A DNA stretch of 54,504 nt from contig NZ_MBEQ01000089.1 in assembly GCF_001954135.1 (NCBI RefSeq), positions 1-54,504 on the forward strand, in the 5' to 3' direction. Positions 1-8,475 of the stretch are shown here, piece after piece; the first letter of the stretch is position 1; each line of letters opens with the position of its first letter. The notes beneath the pieces were generated by a model. The model saw only the letters and a program-made list of their open reading frames with translations. It was not told the origin of the DNA and did not search any database. The DNA is from Mycobacterium sp. GA-1841 (GTDB lineage Bacteria; Actinomycetota; Actinomycetes; Mycobacteriales; Mycobacteriaceae). The position numbers were made by a program, and so were the translations under genes.

Positions 1-110
1 CGGCCCCCCCCCCCCCCCGCCCTCCCGGGCGCCCCCGGGGCCCCCGGGGGGGGCCCCCCAAACCCCCCCACCTGCCGCCCCCACCCCGGCCCGGCGGGGG
101 GGCCCCGGGG
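1..110. other. Low-complexity C/G sequence at the contig edge
   Basis: Almost every base is C or G, in long C runs with a few CCCGGG-like blocks. It has neither the codon texture nor the base mix of the coding sequence that starts abruptly near 111. I read it as a sequencing or assembly artefact at the contig end and not as biology. It destroys the upstream part of the first gene. Confidence 0.7.
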
Positions 111-335
111 ATCGGCTGGCAATGGGTGACGGTCGAGGGCACCGCCGAGATCATCGGGCCCGACGATCCCGATCCCGACACCGACGCCGAGGCGTTACGG
201 CTGCTGTTACGCGCCGTCTTCGAGGCGGCCGGAGGTACCCACGACGACTGGGACACCTACGACCGCGTCATGCGCGAAGAACGCCGTGCCGCGGTGCTGA
301 TCACCCCCACGCGGGTGTATTCGAACCCCGGCTGA
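111..335 (+). CDS. C-terminal part of a PPOX-class (pyridoxamine oxidase-like / F420-binding) protein, 5' truncated
   Basis: The frame is open from about base 111 (I-G-W-Q-W-V-T-V-E-G) to the stop at 333-335. The pattern VEGTAEI, then a helix, then W-x-x-Y-x-R, ERR, AVLI and RVYSNPG is the usual C-terminal half of small split-barrel flavin/F420 proteins (PPOX family, roughly 130-150 residues). Only about 74 residues survive; the N-terminal half lies in the corrupted contig edge. A GTG at 126 could be called as a start but lies inside the conserved VEG strand, so it is not the true start. Substrate and cofactor (FMN or F420) cannot be decided from this part. Confidence 0.6.
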   Translation: MGWQWVTVEGTAEIIGPDDPDPDTDAEALRLLLRAVFEAAGGTHDDWDTYDRVMREERRAAVLITPTRVYSNPG

Positions 336-408
336 CGTCGAGATGCGTACAGGGTCGTGAAATCTCGAAATCAACAGCCCTGAGCGCAATCTCGATGTCC
401 AAGCACGC

Positions 409-438
409 AAAAGCCCCCGACTTGCGCCGGGGGCTTTT
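409..438. terminator. Bidirectional intrinsic terminator between the PPOX gene and fadB
   Basis: AAAAGCCCCCG and its complement CGGGGGCTTTT (with one extra base at the foot of the loop) form a GC stem with A and T runs outside. The same hairpin is therefore followed by a T tract on both strands. It sits between two convergent genes, 74 bases after the PPOX stop and 13 bases after the fadB stop. Confidence 0.85.
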
Positions 439-450
439 GACGTTTGGTGC

Positions 451-2598
451 TTAAGACTCCAGCGAGGCCGGCGGCAGGAAGCGGTCGCCATAGCGGGCGG
501 CCAGTTCCTTGGCGCGGGCCACGAAGGCCTCCTTGCCGACGCCGAGCTCACCCTGGTAACCGACGATGAACTGGGCCGAACCACCGGTGTACGGCGGGAA
601 GCCGATACCCATGATCGAGCCGATGTTCGCGTCAGCGGTCGAGGTGAGCACACCCTCGTCGATGCACTTCTGGGTCTCCAGCGCCTCGGCGAACAGCATG
701 CGGTCGATCATGTCCTGCAGCGGGATCGACGAGCTTCCGGAGTTGAAGGTCTCCTTCAGACCCGGCCACAGCTGCGTCCGCTTGCCGTCGACGTACTCGT
801 AGAAGCCGGCACCCTTCAGACGCGACGGGCGACCGATCTCGATCATCTTCTCCACCACGGCCTCGGCCGGGTGCGGCACGTGGGTGCCGCCGGCAGCTTC
901 GATGCCTTCCTTGGTGGCGACGGCGATCTTGTGCATGAGCTCCAGGTTGAGCTCATCGCTCAGCTGCAGCGGCGCCGCCGGGTAACCGGCCTGCGAGCCG
1001 GCCTGCTCGATCGACGCGGGCTCCACGCCCTCGCCCAGCATGGCCAGCGCCTCGTTGACGAAGGTGCCGATCACGCGGCTGGTGAAGAAGCCACGGCTGT
1101 CGTTGACCACGATCGGGGTCTTCTTGATGGCCAGGGTGTAGTCGAACACCCGGGCCAGCGCCTCGTCAGAGGTCTTCTCGCCCTTGATGATCTCCACCAG
1201 CGGCATCTTGTCGACCGGTGAGAAGAAGTGGATACCGATGAAGTCCTCCTGGCGCTTCACGCCGGTCGCCAGACCGGTGATCGGCAGCGTGGAGGTGTTC
1301 GAGCCGAGCAGCGCGTTGGGCTCGACGATGTCCTCGATCTCCTGGAACACCTTGTGCTTGAGTTCCTGGTTCTCGAACACCGCCTCGATCACGAAGTCGA
1401 CGCCCTTGAGATCCTGCGGATCGGCGGTCGGGGTGATCTTAGAAAGCAGCGCCGCGGACTTCTCCTCGGTGGTCTTGCCACGCTTGAGCGCCTTGGCCTC
1501 CAGGCCCTCCGAGTACGCCTTGCCCTTCTGGGCGGCCTCGATGCTGACGTCCTTGAGCACGACGTCATAGCCGGCCTTGGCCGACACGTAAGCGATACCG
1601 GCGCCCATCATGCCCGCGCCCAGCACACCGATCTTCTTGATCTCCTGCTTGGCGATACCCTCGGGACGCGAAGCGCCGCCGTTGATGGCCTGCAGGTCCA
1701 GGAAGAACGCCTGAATCATGTTCTTGGCGGTCTGGCCGGTGACCAGCGAGACGAAGTAACGGCTCTCGATGCGGCTCGCGGTGTCGAAGTCGACCTGCGC
1801 ACCCTCGACGGCGGCGTCGAGGATGGCCCGCGGTGCCGGCATCGGGGCGCCCTTGAGCTGCTTCTTCAGCAGCGCCGGGAAGGACGGCAGGATCGCGGCG
1901 AGCGCCGGGGTGGACGGGGTGCCACCGGGGATCTTGTAGCCCTTGACGTCCCACGGCTGGGTGTGGGCCTCGGGATTGGCCTTGATCCAAGCCTTGGCGG
2001 CGGGGACCAACTCGTCGACGGAACCGACCAACTCGTCAACCAGGCCGGTGTCTTTGGCCTTGGCCGGGCTGAAGCGGGTGCCCTGCGAGAGGACCTCCAT
2101 GAAGGCCTTCTGGATACCGAACATGCGCACGGTGCGGGCCACGCCGCCACCGCCGGGCAGCAGGCCCAGGGTGACCTCGGGCAGGCCGATCTGGCTGCCC
2201 TTGACGTCAGCGGCGATGCGGTGGTTGGTGGCCAGCGCGATCTCCAGGCCGCCGCCGAGCGCGGCGCCGTTGATGGCGGCCACGACGGGCTTGGGCAGCG
2301 TCTCCAGCTTGCGCAGGTCGGCCTTGATGGTCTCGACCATCTCGAACGCCTCGGCGGCGTCGTCCGGGCCGATGTTCATCATGCCCTTGAGGTCACCACC
2401 GGCGAAGAAGGTCTTCTTCGCGCTGGTGATCACCACACCGGTGATCGAATCCTGCTCGGCTACAAGCTTTTCCACGGCATTGTGCATGGATTCCTTGTAG
2501 TGCTCGTTCATCACGTTGGCCGAACCGGTCGGGTCGTCCAGCGTCAGGGTGACGATGCCGTCGGCATCCTTGTCCCACTGAATGGTGTTCTCTGCCAT
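451..2598 (-). CDS. fadB: Fatty acid oxidation multifunctional protein FadB (enoyl-CoA hydratase / 3-hydroxyacyl-CoA dehydrogenase)
   Basis: 715 residues, the full family length. The N-terminal crotonase domain (about 1-190) has ALGGGLEIAL with Glu119 and GLPEVTLGLLPGGGG with Glu141, the two catalytic glutamates. The NAD-binding domain starts near 325 with the Rossmann motif GAGMMGAG and continues to the HFFSPVDKMPLVEII segment carrying the catalytic His. Two C-terminal dehydrogenase domains follow, with GYPAAPLQL and GIGFPPYTGG. It hydrates trans-2-enoyl-CoA and oxidises 3-hydroxyacyl-CoA in the cytosol. It lies 9 bases behind fadA with an AAGGAAA ribosome site; FadA and FadB form the alpha2beta2 trifunctional complex (Rv0860/Rv0859 type). 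The start at 2598 follows that ribosome site. Confidence 0.96.
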   Translation of the reverse strand: MAENTIQWDKDADGIVTLTLDDPTGSANVMNEHYKESMHNAVEKLVAEQDSITGVVITSAKKTFFAGGDLKGMMNIGPDDAAEAFEMVETIKADLRKLETLPKPVVAAINGAALGGGLEIALATNHRIAADVKGSQIGLPEVTLGLLPGGGGVARTVRMFGIQKAFMEVLSQGTRFSPAKAKDTGLVDELVGSVDELVPAAKAWIKANPEAHTQPWDVKGYKIPGGTPSTPALAAILPSFPALLKKQLKGAPMPAPRAILDAAVEGAQVDFDTASRIESRYFVSLVTGQTAKNMIQAFFLDLQAINGGASRPEGIAKQEIKKIGVLGAGMMGAGIAYVSAKAGYDVVLKDVSIEAAQKGKAYSEGLEAKALKRGKTTEEKSAALLSKITPTADPQDLKGVDFVIEAVFENQELKHKVFQEIEDIVEPNALLGSNTSTLPITGLATGVKRQEDFIGIHFFSPVDKMPLVEIIKGEKTSDEALARVFDYTLAIKKTPIVVNDSRGFFTSRVIGTFVNEALAMLGEGVEPASIEQAGSQAGYPAAPLQLSDELNLELMHKIAVATKEGIEAAGGTHVPHPAEAVVEKMIEIGRPSRLKGAGFYEYVDGKRTQLWPGLKETFNSGSSSIPLQDMIDRMLFAEALETQKCIDEGVLTSTADANIGSIMGIGFPPYTGGSAQFIVGYQGELGVGKEAFVARAKELAARYGDRFLPPASLES

Positions 2599-2607
2599 GA
2601 CTTTTCC

Positions 2608-3819
2608 TTAGACCCTCTCGATGATGGTGGCCACACCCATGCCGCCGCCGATGCACAGCGTGACCAGGGCACGCTTGGCGCCGCGACGCTCGAGCTCGTC
2701 GACCATGGTTCCGGTGATCATGGCGCCGGTGGCGCCCAGCGGGTGGCCCATCGCGATCGCGCCACCGTTGACGTTGAGCTTCTCGTCGGGGATGTTGAGG
2801 TCCTTCTGGAACTTCAGCACCACGGAGGCAAACGCCTCGTTCAGCTCGAACAGGTCGATGTCATCGACGGTCAGGCCGGCCCGGTCCAGCACCTTCTTGG
2901 TGGCCGGGGTGGGGCCGGTGAGCATGATGACCGGGTCGGCGCCGCTGGTGGCGGTGGCCACGATGCGGGCGCGCGGGGTCAGGCCCTGCGAAGCGCCTGC
3001 ACTCTCGCTACCGATCAGCAGCAGGCCGGCACCGTCGACGATGCCCGAGCTGTTGCCACCGGTGTGGACGTGGTTGATCTTCTCGACGTAGTGGTACTTC
3101 TGCAGCGCCACGTCGTCGAAGCCGCCCATCGCGCCGATGCCGTCGAACGCGGTCTTCAGCTTGCCCAGGCTCTCCACGGTGGAGCCGGGACGCATGTGCT
3201 CGTCATGGTCGAGGACCACGAGGCCGTTCTGGTCCTTGACCGGGACGACCGACTTGGCGAAGTAGCCGCCGGACCAGGCTGCCGCGGCGCGCTCCTGCGA
3301 CCGCGCCGCGTAAGCGTCGACGTCCTCGCGGGAGAAGCCCTCGATGGTGGCGATCAGGTCGGCGCCGATGCCCTGCGGGACGAAGCCGATGCGGTAGTTG
3401 GTCTCCGGGTCAGAGGCCCAGGCACCACCGTCGGAGCCCATCGGAACGCGGCTCATCGACTCGACACCACCGGCCAGCACCAGGTCGTCCCAGCCGGAAC
3501 GGACCTTCTGGGCGGCCAGGTTGACGGCCTCCAGGCCCGAGGCGCAGAAGCGGTTGAGCTGGAAACCACCGGTGGTCTCGGGCAGCTTGGCCACCAGACC
3601 GGCGGTACGGGCGATGTCGCCGCCCTGATCGCCGACCGGCGAGACGACACCGAGGATGACGTCGCTGATCAGCGTCTCGTCCAGGTCGGGGTAGCGGCTG
3701 CGGATCTCTTCGATCAGGCCGACGACCAGGTTGACGGGCTTGATCTCGTTGAGTGCGCCGCCGCGCTGCTTGCCACGCGGCGTGCGGATCGCCTCGTAGA
3801 TGAAGGCTTCTTCGGACAT
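2608..3819 (-). CDS. fadA: Acetyl-CoA acyltransferase (thiolase) FadA
   Basis: 403 residues, standard thiolase length. The nucleophile Cys92 is in NRFCASGLEAVN, the GGAIAMGHPLGATGA block carries the catalytic His, and the C-terminal CIGGGMGVA holds the second catalytic Cys. It cleaves 3-ketoacyl-CoA to acetyl-CoA and a shortened acyl-CoA, the last step of beta-oxidation. A GGGGAG ribosome site lies 7 bases upstream of the ATG at 3819. It is first in a two-gene operon with fadB, so the thiolase beta subunit is made before the alpha subunit of the trifunctional enzyme. Confidence 0.96.
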   Translation of the reverse strand: MSEEAFIYEAIRTPRGKQRGGALNEIKPVNLVVGLIEEIRSRYPDLDETLISDVILGVVSPVGDQGGDIARTAGLVAKLPETTGGFQLNRFCASGLEAVNLAAQKVRSGWDDLVLAGGVESMSRVPMGSDGGAWASDPETNYRIGFVPQGIGADLIATIEGFSREDVDAYAARSQERAAAAWSGGYFAKSVVPVKDQNGLVVLDHDEHMRPGSTVESLGKLKTAFDGIGAMGGFDDVALQKYHYVEKINHVHTGGNSSGIVDGAGLLLIGSESAGASQGLTPRARIVATATSGADPVIMLTGPTPATKKVLDRAGLTVDDIDLFELNEAFASVVLKFQKDLNIPDEKLNVNGGAIAMGHPLGATGAMITGTMVDELERRGAKRALVTLCIGGGMGVATIIERV

Positions 3820-3983
3820 GTCTGCTCCCCTGCCGTATCGGCGTTCAGGTTCAGGTTGGGTTGTGGAACCGTCCAGCGAATGTGGGCAGTCCTCTGATCG
3901 GCAGCGTATCAGCCTCGCCCAACCCGTTGGTTGGGCCTGTGCTCAGCATCTCCCTGAACCGCGGTTGACCGACCCGGCCTCGC

Positions 3984-4044
3984 CGCCGGTTTCGACGCCA
4001 AGGCTGCGCATCGCGTGGCACAGCGACCGTGACGTAGAAAACGG
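3984..4044. repeat. Palindromic-ended intergenic repeat, copy A
   Basis: 61 bases that match copy B (4079-4139) at 50 of 61 positions with no gap. The unit begins CGCCGGTTTCGAC and ends GTAGAAAACGG, so its ends are imperfect inverted repeats. It lies in the 340-base non-coding gap between fadA and the old yellow enzyme gene. Neither copy has a convincing reading frame. Confidence 0.7.
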
Positions 4045-4078
4045 GGGTGAGGCGCCGCCACACCAGGCCACACCCAAA

Positions 4079-4139
4079 CGCCGTTTTCGACATGGGGGCT
4101 GTGCATCGCGCGCCGCAGCGACCCTGACGTAGAAAACGG
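4079..4139. repeat. Palindromic-ended intergenic repeat, copy B
   Basis: Second copy of the 61-base unit, in direct orientation, 34 bases after copy A. Its ends, CCGTTTTCGAC and GTAGAAAACGG, are inverted repeats with a single mismatch over 11 bases. The structure resembles a REP or MITE-like element. Copy B ends 20 bases before the stop codon of the neighbouring oxidoreductase and may also act as its 3' end structure. Confidence 0.7.
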
Positions 4140-4159
4140 CGCGGCACCGGGCGCACACG

Positions 4160-5266
4160 TCAGGCAGAGCGGGGCTCCTCGACCTCGGCCAGCGTCGGGT
4201 AGTCGGTGTAGCCGACCGGCCCCGGTGCATAGAACGTCGTCGGCTCGGGCTCATTGAGTTCGGCACCCAACACCAACCGGTCGATCAGGTCGGGATTCGC
4301 CAAGAACGCCCGCCCCACCGCGGCCGCGCTGATCGCACCCCACTCGGCGTAACTCTCCAGCTGGCAGAAATCCGTGCCGTTGGCGCGCCCGGTGTTGAGC
4401 ACGAACGTTCCCGGCCACAGCGCGCGGATGACACCGAAATCGTGCGCCGCCGGGTCGATGACGACGTGCAGATATGCCAAGCCCAACGGCGCGATGCGCT
4501 CCAGCACGGCCTCGTAGGTGCCGATCGTGTCGTTCTCCCGCATTCCTCCCGCGGTGTTCCCCGGCGAGATCCGCACACCGACCCGGCCCGCGCCGATCTC
4601 GTCGACGACGGCCTCGACCACCTCGGCGGTCAACCGGGCCCGGTTCTGCGGCGAACCGCCGTAGGCGTCGGTGCGCTGGTTGACCACATCGGAGGCGAAC
4701 TGATGCAGCAGATAGCCGTTGGCGCCGTGGATCTCCACACCATCCATGCCCGCGTCGATCGCGCGCCGTGCGGCGGCGCGGAACTGCTCGACGATGCCCG
4801 GGATCTCGGCGATGTCGAGGGCACGTGGCGTCGGCAGCGGCTGCTTACCCGTGGGCGTGTGGGTGAGTACGTCCGCGGCGATCGCCGACGGCGCGACCGG
4901 TTCGAAGCCACTGATCTCGGGGTGCGCCAAGCGGCCGACGTGCCAGAGCTGGACGAACATCTTGCCGCCCGCGGCATGCACCGACGCTGCGATCTCCGCC
5001 CAGCCGTGCTGGTGACGGTCGGTGTAGAGGCCCGGGGTGTTCATGTACGCGCCGTTGGCGGTCTCGGCGACGGCGGTGGCCTCGCTGATGATCAGGCCCG
5101 CGCCGGCCCGCTGCGAGTAGTACTGCGCGGCCAGCGGTGAGGGCGCGCCGTCGGCGTCGGCACGGGAACGCGTCAGTGGTGCCATGAACAGACGGTTGGT
5201 GGCGGCGGTGTCACCCACCTGGATCGGCTGCAGCAGTGCGGCGTCGGCGCTCAGTTTGTGGGTCAC
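4160..5266 (-). CDS. Old yellow enzyme family alkene reductase (NADH:flavin oxidoreductase)
   Basis: 368 residues, the length of NemA/OYE-type FMN enzymes. Family marks are NRLFMAPLTRSRA near the N-terminus (FMN phosphate strand), SEATAV, the VQLWHVGR motif, the EIHGANGYLLHQFASD block carrying the conserved active-site tyrosine and substrate/FMN contacts, NQRTDAYGGS, RISPG, and the C-terminal GRAFLANPDL. It probably reduces activated C=C bonds or nitro compounds with NAD(P)H in the cytosol. It is transcribed away from the dapC-type gene across a 55-base divergent gap. The physiological substrate cannot be told from sequence. Confidence 0.92.
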   Translation of the reverse strand: MTHKLSADAALLQPIQVGDTAATNRLFMAPLTRSRADADGAPSPLAAQYYSQRAGAGLIISEATAVAETANGAYMNTPGLYTDRHQHGWAEIAASVHAAGGKMFVQLWHVGRLAHPEISGFEPVAPSAIAADVLTHTPTGKQPLPTPRALDIAEIPGIVEQFRAAARRAIDAGMDGVEIHGANGYLLHQFASDVVNQRTDAYGGSPQNRARLTAEVVEAVVDEIGAGRVGVRISPGNTAGGMRENDTIGTYEAVLERIAPLGLAYLHVVIDPAAHDFGVIRALWPGTFVLNTGRANGTDFCQLESYAEWGAISAAAVGRAFLANPDLIDRLVLGAELNEPEPTTFYAPGPVGYTDYPTLAEVEEPRSA

Positions 5267-5321
5267 GCCGCTCTAAAGCGCCACCGGCATGCCGATCATT
5301 CCCGCACTACCCTTTGGCACC

Positions 5322-6485
5322 ATGACTGTCAGAGGGCTGCAGCCGTACGAAGTGACGATCTTCGCGGAGATGTCTGCACTGGCCACCGCACTGGGCGCGG
5401 TCAATCTGGGCCAGGGCTTCCCCGACCAGGACGGCCCAGCCGACATGCTCAAAATCGCCATCGACTCGATCTCCGGCGGCCACAACCAATACCCGCCCGG
5501 GCTCGGTATCCCGGAGTTGCGCGCCGCGATCGCCGCACAGCGCAAACGCCACTACGGCATCGACTACGACGCCGACACCGAGGTGCTGGTGACCGTCGGC
5601 GCCACCGAGGCCATCGCCGCCTCGGTCCTGGGCCTGGTCGAGCCAGGGTCGGAGGTCCTGGTGATCGAGCCGTTCTACGACTCCTACTCGCCCGTGATCG
5701 CGATGGCCGGCTGCGTCCGCCGGGTGGTTCCCATGGTCGCCGACGGTGCCGGGTTCGGGATTGACGTCGAAGGACTGCGCACGGCGGTGACGCCGCAGAC
5801 GAAAGCCCTCATCCTCAACTCACCGCACAACCCGACCGGTGCGGTGGCCTCCGACACCGAGCTGCGCACCATCGCGGCGCTGGCGATCGAGCACGATCTG
5901 CTGGTGATCACCGACGAGGTGTACGAGCACCTGGTCTTCGGGGTCCAGCATCGCCCACTGGCCGGCTATCCGGGCATGGCAGGCCGGACCGTGACCATTT
6001 CCAGCGCGGCCAAGATGTTCAACGTCACGGGTTGGAAGATCGGCTGGGCGTGCGGGCCTGCCGACCTGATCGCCGGCGTCCGCGCCGCCAAGCAATACCT
6101 GAGCTATGTGGGCGGCGGACCGTTCCAGCCCGCGGTGGCCCACGCCCTGGATCACGAGGACGGCTGGGTGGCCGATCTGCGCGAATCGTTCCGGACCAAG
6201 CGGGACCGGCTGGGCAACGCGCTCGCCGATATCGGGTTCGAGGTACACGACAGCCGCGGCACGTACTTCCTGTGCGCCGACCCGCGACCGTTGGGCTATT
6301 CCGACGGCACGCAGTTCTGCGCCGAGCTTCCGCACAAAGCGGGGGTGGCGGCGATACCGATGTCAGCTTTCTGCGAAGCCCCTGCCGATGCCTGGAAACA
6401 CTTGGTGCGCTTTGCATTCTGCAAGCGCGACGACACGTTGGAAGAGGCGATCCGACGGCTCGGGGTCTTGCGGCCCCGCCGGTGA
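5322..6485 (+). CDS. dapC: Class I/II PLP aminotransferase, DapC type (N-succinyldiaminopimelate aminotransferase)
   Basis: 387 residues. VNLGQGFPDQDGP, NQYPPGLG, NSPHNPTGA, ITDEVYEHL and the PLP lysine in SSAAKMFNVTGWKIGW are all present, as in fold type I aminotransferases. The protein follows Rv0858c closely along its length, and that protein is assigned as DapC of lysine/meso-DAP synthesis; close relatives also act on kynurenine or methionine intermediates. I chose ATG 5322 over an in-frame ATG at 5289 because homologues start MTV and because a TACCCT -10 box lies 8 bases upstream, fitting a leaderless mRNA. It sits next to fadA/fadB as in M. tuberculosis. Confidence 0.88.
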   Translation: MTVRGLQPYEVTIFAEMSALATALGAVNLGQGFPDQDGPADMLKIAIDSISGGHNQYPPGLGIPELRAAIAAQRKRHYGIDYDADTEVLVTVGATEAIAASVLGLVEPGSEVLVIEPFYDSYSPVIAMAGCVRRVVPMVADGAGFGIDVEGLRTAVTPQTKALILNSPHNPTGAVASDTELRTIAALAIEHDLLVITDEVYEHLVFGVQHRPLAGYPGMAGRTVTISSAAKMFNVTGWKIGWACGPADLIAGVRAAKQYLSYVGGGPFQPAVAHALDHEDGWVADLRESFRTKRDRLGNALADIGFEVHDSRGTYFLCADPRPLGYSDGTQFCAELPHKAGVAAIPMSAFCEAPADAWKHLVRFAFCKRDDTLEEAIRRLGVLRPRR

Positions 6486-6498
6486 TCCGGCCCGATCG

Positions 6499-6861
6499 TC
6501 AGGAACCGAACCTGCTGCACAGTGTGACGGCACGCTCCCTGGCCGTCATCGCCCCCCAGATGCCGTAGGGCTCCGGTGCCGTCAGAGCATGTTCCCGGCA
6601 CCGCTTCAGCACCGGGCATTGCAGGCAGATCGCCTTCGCCGCCTCCTCCTGGCGGCGAAGCTTGCGACCCCGCACCTCGTCGGGGAAGAACACCTCGGCC
6701 GGATGGTCGCGGCAGCTGCCGTCCAGCTGCCAACTCCATTCGTCGAGAGCCGGTGGCGGCAGGTTGCGCGGGGACCGGTAGACCGGGATTGCCGGGCGGC
6801 CGGATACTTCCTGTGGCGCAACGGGTTCCGGCGGCCGGGGGTCGAAAAGCGTGCGAGACAA
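6499..6861 (-). CDS. WhiB-family iron-sulfur transcription regulator
   Basis: 120 residues. Four cysteines in the WhiB arrangement bind a [4Fe-4S] cluster: Cys50 (GSCRDH), then Cys79, Cys82 and Cys88 in AICLQCPVLKRCREHAL. The PYGIWGAMTARER turn is the WhiB G[VI]WGG-type motif, here with Ala replacing the second Gly. The WSWQLDGSC lead-in resembles WhiB3 more than WhiB1, WhiB2 or WhiB4, but there is a longer proline-rich N-terminus and no basic C-terminal tail, so I do not assign it to WhiB3. It is convergent with the aminotransferase, with only 13 bases between them. Such proteins act by binding sigma-A and responding to redox or NO. Confidence 0.9.
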   Translation of the reverse strand: MSRTLFDPRPPEPVAPQEVSGRPAIPVYRSPRNLPPPALDEWSWQLDGSCRDHPAEVFFPDEVRGRKLRRQEEAAKAICLQCPVLKRCREHALTAPEPYGIWGAMTARERAVTLCSRFGS

Positions 6862-7033
6862 CGGCGATCACCCTTTGGACGGAATTGACGTGTGGCCTGT
6901 CATGCTGCCAGTCCCGTCGGCCGCCCCGCCCTGTCATCATGTAAGGAATCCACCGCAGATGGCGACACATTGTCGCCCGATTCCGGCCCACGACCGGAGC
7001 GCAGATGGTATGGCCGCCGATTCCCGCTATCGG

Positions 7034-7984
7034 CTATCGGAGGGCGGCGGCCACCTCCCACAGCGCGGCCAGATCGTCCGCCTCGGTCCGGATCGGGCTG
7101 AGCGCCACCTCGGTGGCGCCGGCGTCGAGGTAACGCTGCAACTGGGCGCGTACCTGCGTCGCCGACCCGACCGCCGCCAGCTCCGCAACATGGGAAACCT
7201 GTTCTCGGGCAATGACTTTCCGATATGACGGGATGGTCTCGTAGAACTCCAACTTCTGCGCTGCAGCGTCGCGGGCGGCGTCGGCGTCATCGTCGATCAG
7301 GGCGGGCACCATGGCCACGACGCGGGGTTGCGGCCGCACCGCCGCGGTGGCCGCGGCGGTGATCGTCGGGACGATGAACTCGCCGATCGTGCGCGGTCCG
7401 GCGAGATACGGCAGCGTTCCGTCGGCCAGTTCCCCGGTCACCGCGAGCGCTTTGGGCCCCATCGCGGCGACGTACACCGGCACCGGCGCACCACCGGGCA
7501 CGTGCACGGGCCACTCGGGGTCCGCGCTGAACTCGCTGCCGTGGAAGCTGACCGCGCGATCGTGGAAGATCGAACGCAGCACCTGCAGATGTTCACGCAG
7601 CCGGCCCACCGGATCGGGCCACACCGTGCCGAAGGCGCGCTGCTCGGGGGCGTGTGACCCCAGGCCGATGCCCAATGTGAAGTTCCCGTGGGCGGCGGCC
7701 TGTGCAGTCTGCGCTGCCGACGCCACCACCAGTGGGTGACGTGGATTGAGCGGCACCACCGAGGTACCGACGGCGAGGTCGGGCACCGCGGTCCCGATCA
7801 GCGCGGCCAGGGTGATGGCGTCGACGTCGAACTGCTGGGCCAGCCACAGCCGGCGAACCCCGGCCGCATACGCGGCGCGGGCCTGTGAGATCGCGTCATC
7901 CACAACGTTCGAGGCGGATGGGTTCAGGGCAAGGACGACTCCGGTCGGCATACCGGCACCAACGGTCCGCGGACGTGCGGCCAT
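7034..7984 (-). CDS. LLM-class (luciferase-like) F420-dependent oxidoreductase
   Basis: 316 residues with the TIM-barrel pattern of mycobacterial F420-dependent LLM proteins: AGVRRLWLAQQFDVDAIT, VGTSVVPLNPRHPLVVASAA, the GNFTLGIGLGSH segment and GRLREHLQVLRSI. The last third has the usual insertion and a C-terminal helix ending in VAAALR. It probably transfers hydride with coenzyme F420; the substrate is unknown. It starts 6 bases after the SRPBCC gene, so the two are probably one transcript. An alternative start lies 11 codons downstream (MPTGVVLALN). Confidence 0.85.
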   Translation of the reverse strand: MAARPRTVGAGMPTGVVLALNPSASNVVDDAISQARAAYAAGVRRLWLAQQFDVDAITLAALIGTAVPDLAVGTSVVPLNPRHPLVVASAAQTAQAAAHGNFTLGIGLGSHAPEQRAFGTVWPDPVGRLREHLQVLRSIFHDRAVSFHGSEFSADPEWPVHVPGGAPVPVYVAAMGPKALAVTGELADGTLPYLAGPRTIGEFIVPTITAAATAAVRPQPRVVAMVPALIDDDADAARDAAAQKLEFYETIPSYRKVIAREQVSHVAELAAVGSATQVRAQLQRYLDAGATEVALSPIRTEADDLAALWEVAAALR

Positions 7985-7990
7985 TCCGTT

Positions 7991-8434
7991 TCACGCACGG
8001 TGAGCATTACCCGTGACCTGCCGCCGCAGCCGCTCGATGGCCACGTCGAGCACCAGGTTCTTGCCCCGGCGGACCAGGAAGTCCGGGATGGGCATCGCCA
8101 GGTCGACGATGATGTCGAACCGCACCCGGGTGCGGTCCATCTCGGGAGTCAGGTTGTACTCGACGTGTTGGCCGCGCTGCTGCAGATTCGCCTCGGCGTC
8201 CCAGACCATCCAGTGCTCACCCCAGTGGTATTCGAGGATCTCCTTGTCGGTGACACCGAGCAGCCGCACCGTGGTCTTGACGTGATGGGGGCGACCATGC
8301 GGATACCGATCGAGCACATCGACCCGTCGATGCACCGGCGACCAGGCCGGCAACGCCTCGACGTCGGCGAGCACCGCCATGATCGCCTCCGGTGAGGCAT
8401 CGAACACGGCCTCCCGCGAGGCCCGCACTGCCAT
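7991..8434 (-). CDS. SRPBCC (START-like) family protein, Rv0856/Rv0857 type
   Basis: 147 residues with the polyketide-cyclase/START-like fold pattern: an N-terminal strand, DASPEAIMAVLADVEALPAWSP, a middle run of strands (VKTTVRLLGVTDKEILEYHW), TRVRFDIIVDLAMPIPDFLVRR and a long C-terminal helix. The fold binds a hydrophobic ligand. It is clearly paralogous to the protein at 11421-11861; M. tuberculosis also keeps several such paralogues beside far. No catalytic residue can be named. It is upstream of and close to the LLM oxidoreductase. Confidence 0.85.
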   Translation of the reverse strand: MAVRASREAVFDASPEAIMAVLADVEALPAWSPVHRRVDVLDRYPHGRPHHVKTTVRLLGVTDKEILEYHWGEHWMVWDAEANLQQRGQHVEYNLTPEMDRTRVRFDIIVDLAMPIPDFLVRRGKNLVLDVAIERLRRQVTGNAHRA

Positions 8435-8475
8435 ACGACCGAATGTAGTGGCCAGGTCCCGAACCGGACGGGATT

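Noticed and set aside
1228..3897. 889-codon plus-strand ORF opposite fadB and fadA
   Set aside because: Exact antisense of two well-conserved genes; long empty frames are common in high-GC DNA. The same holds for other long opposite-strand frames at 9566-11434, 11058-12788, 33560-35938 and 52469-54085.
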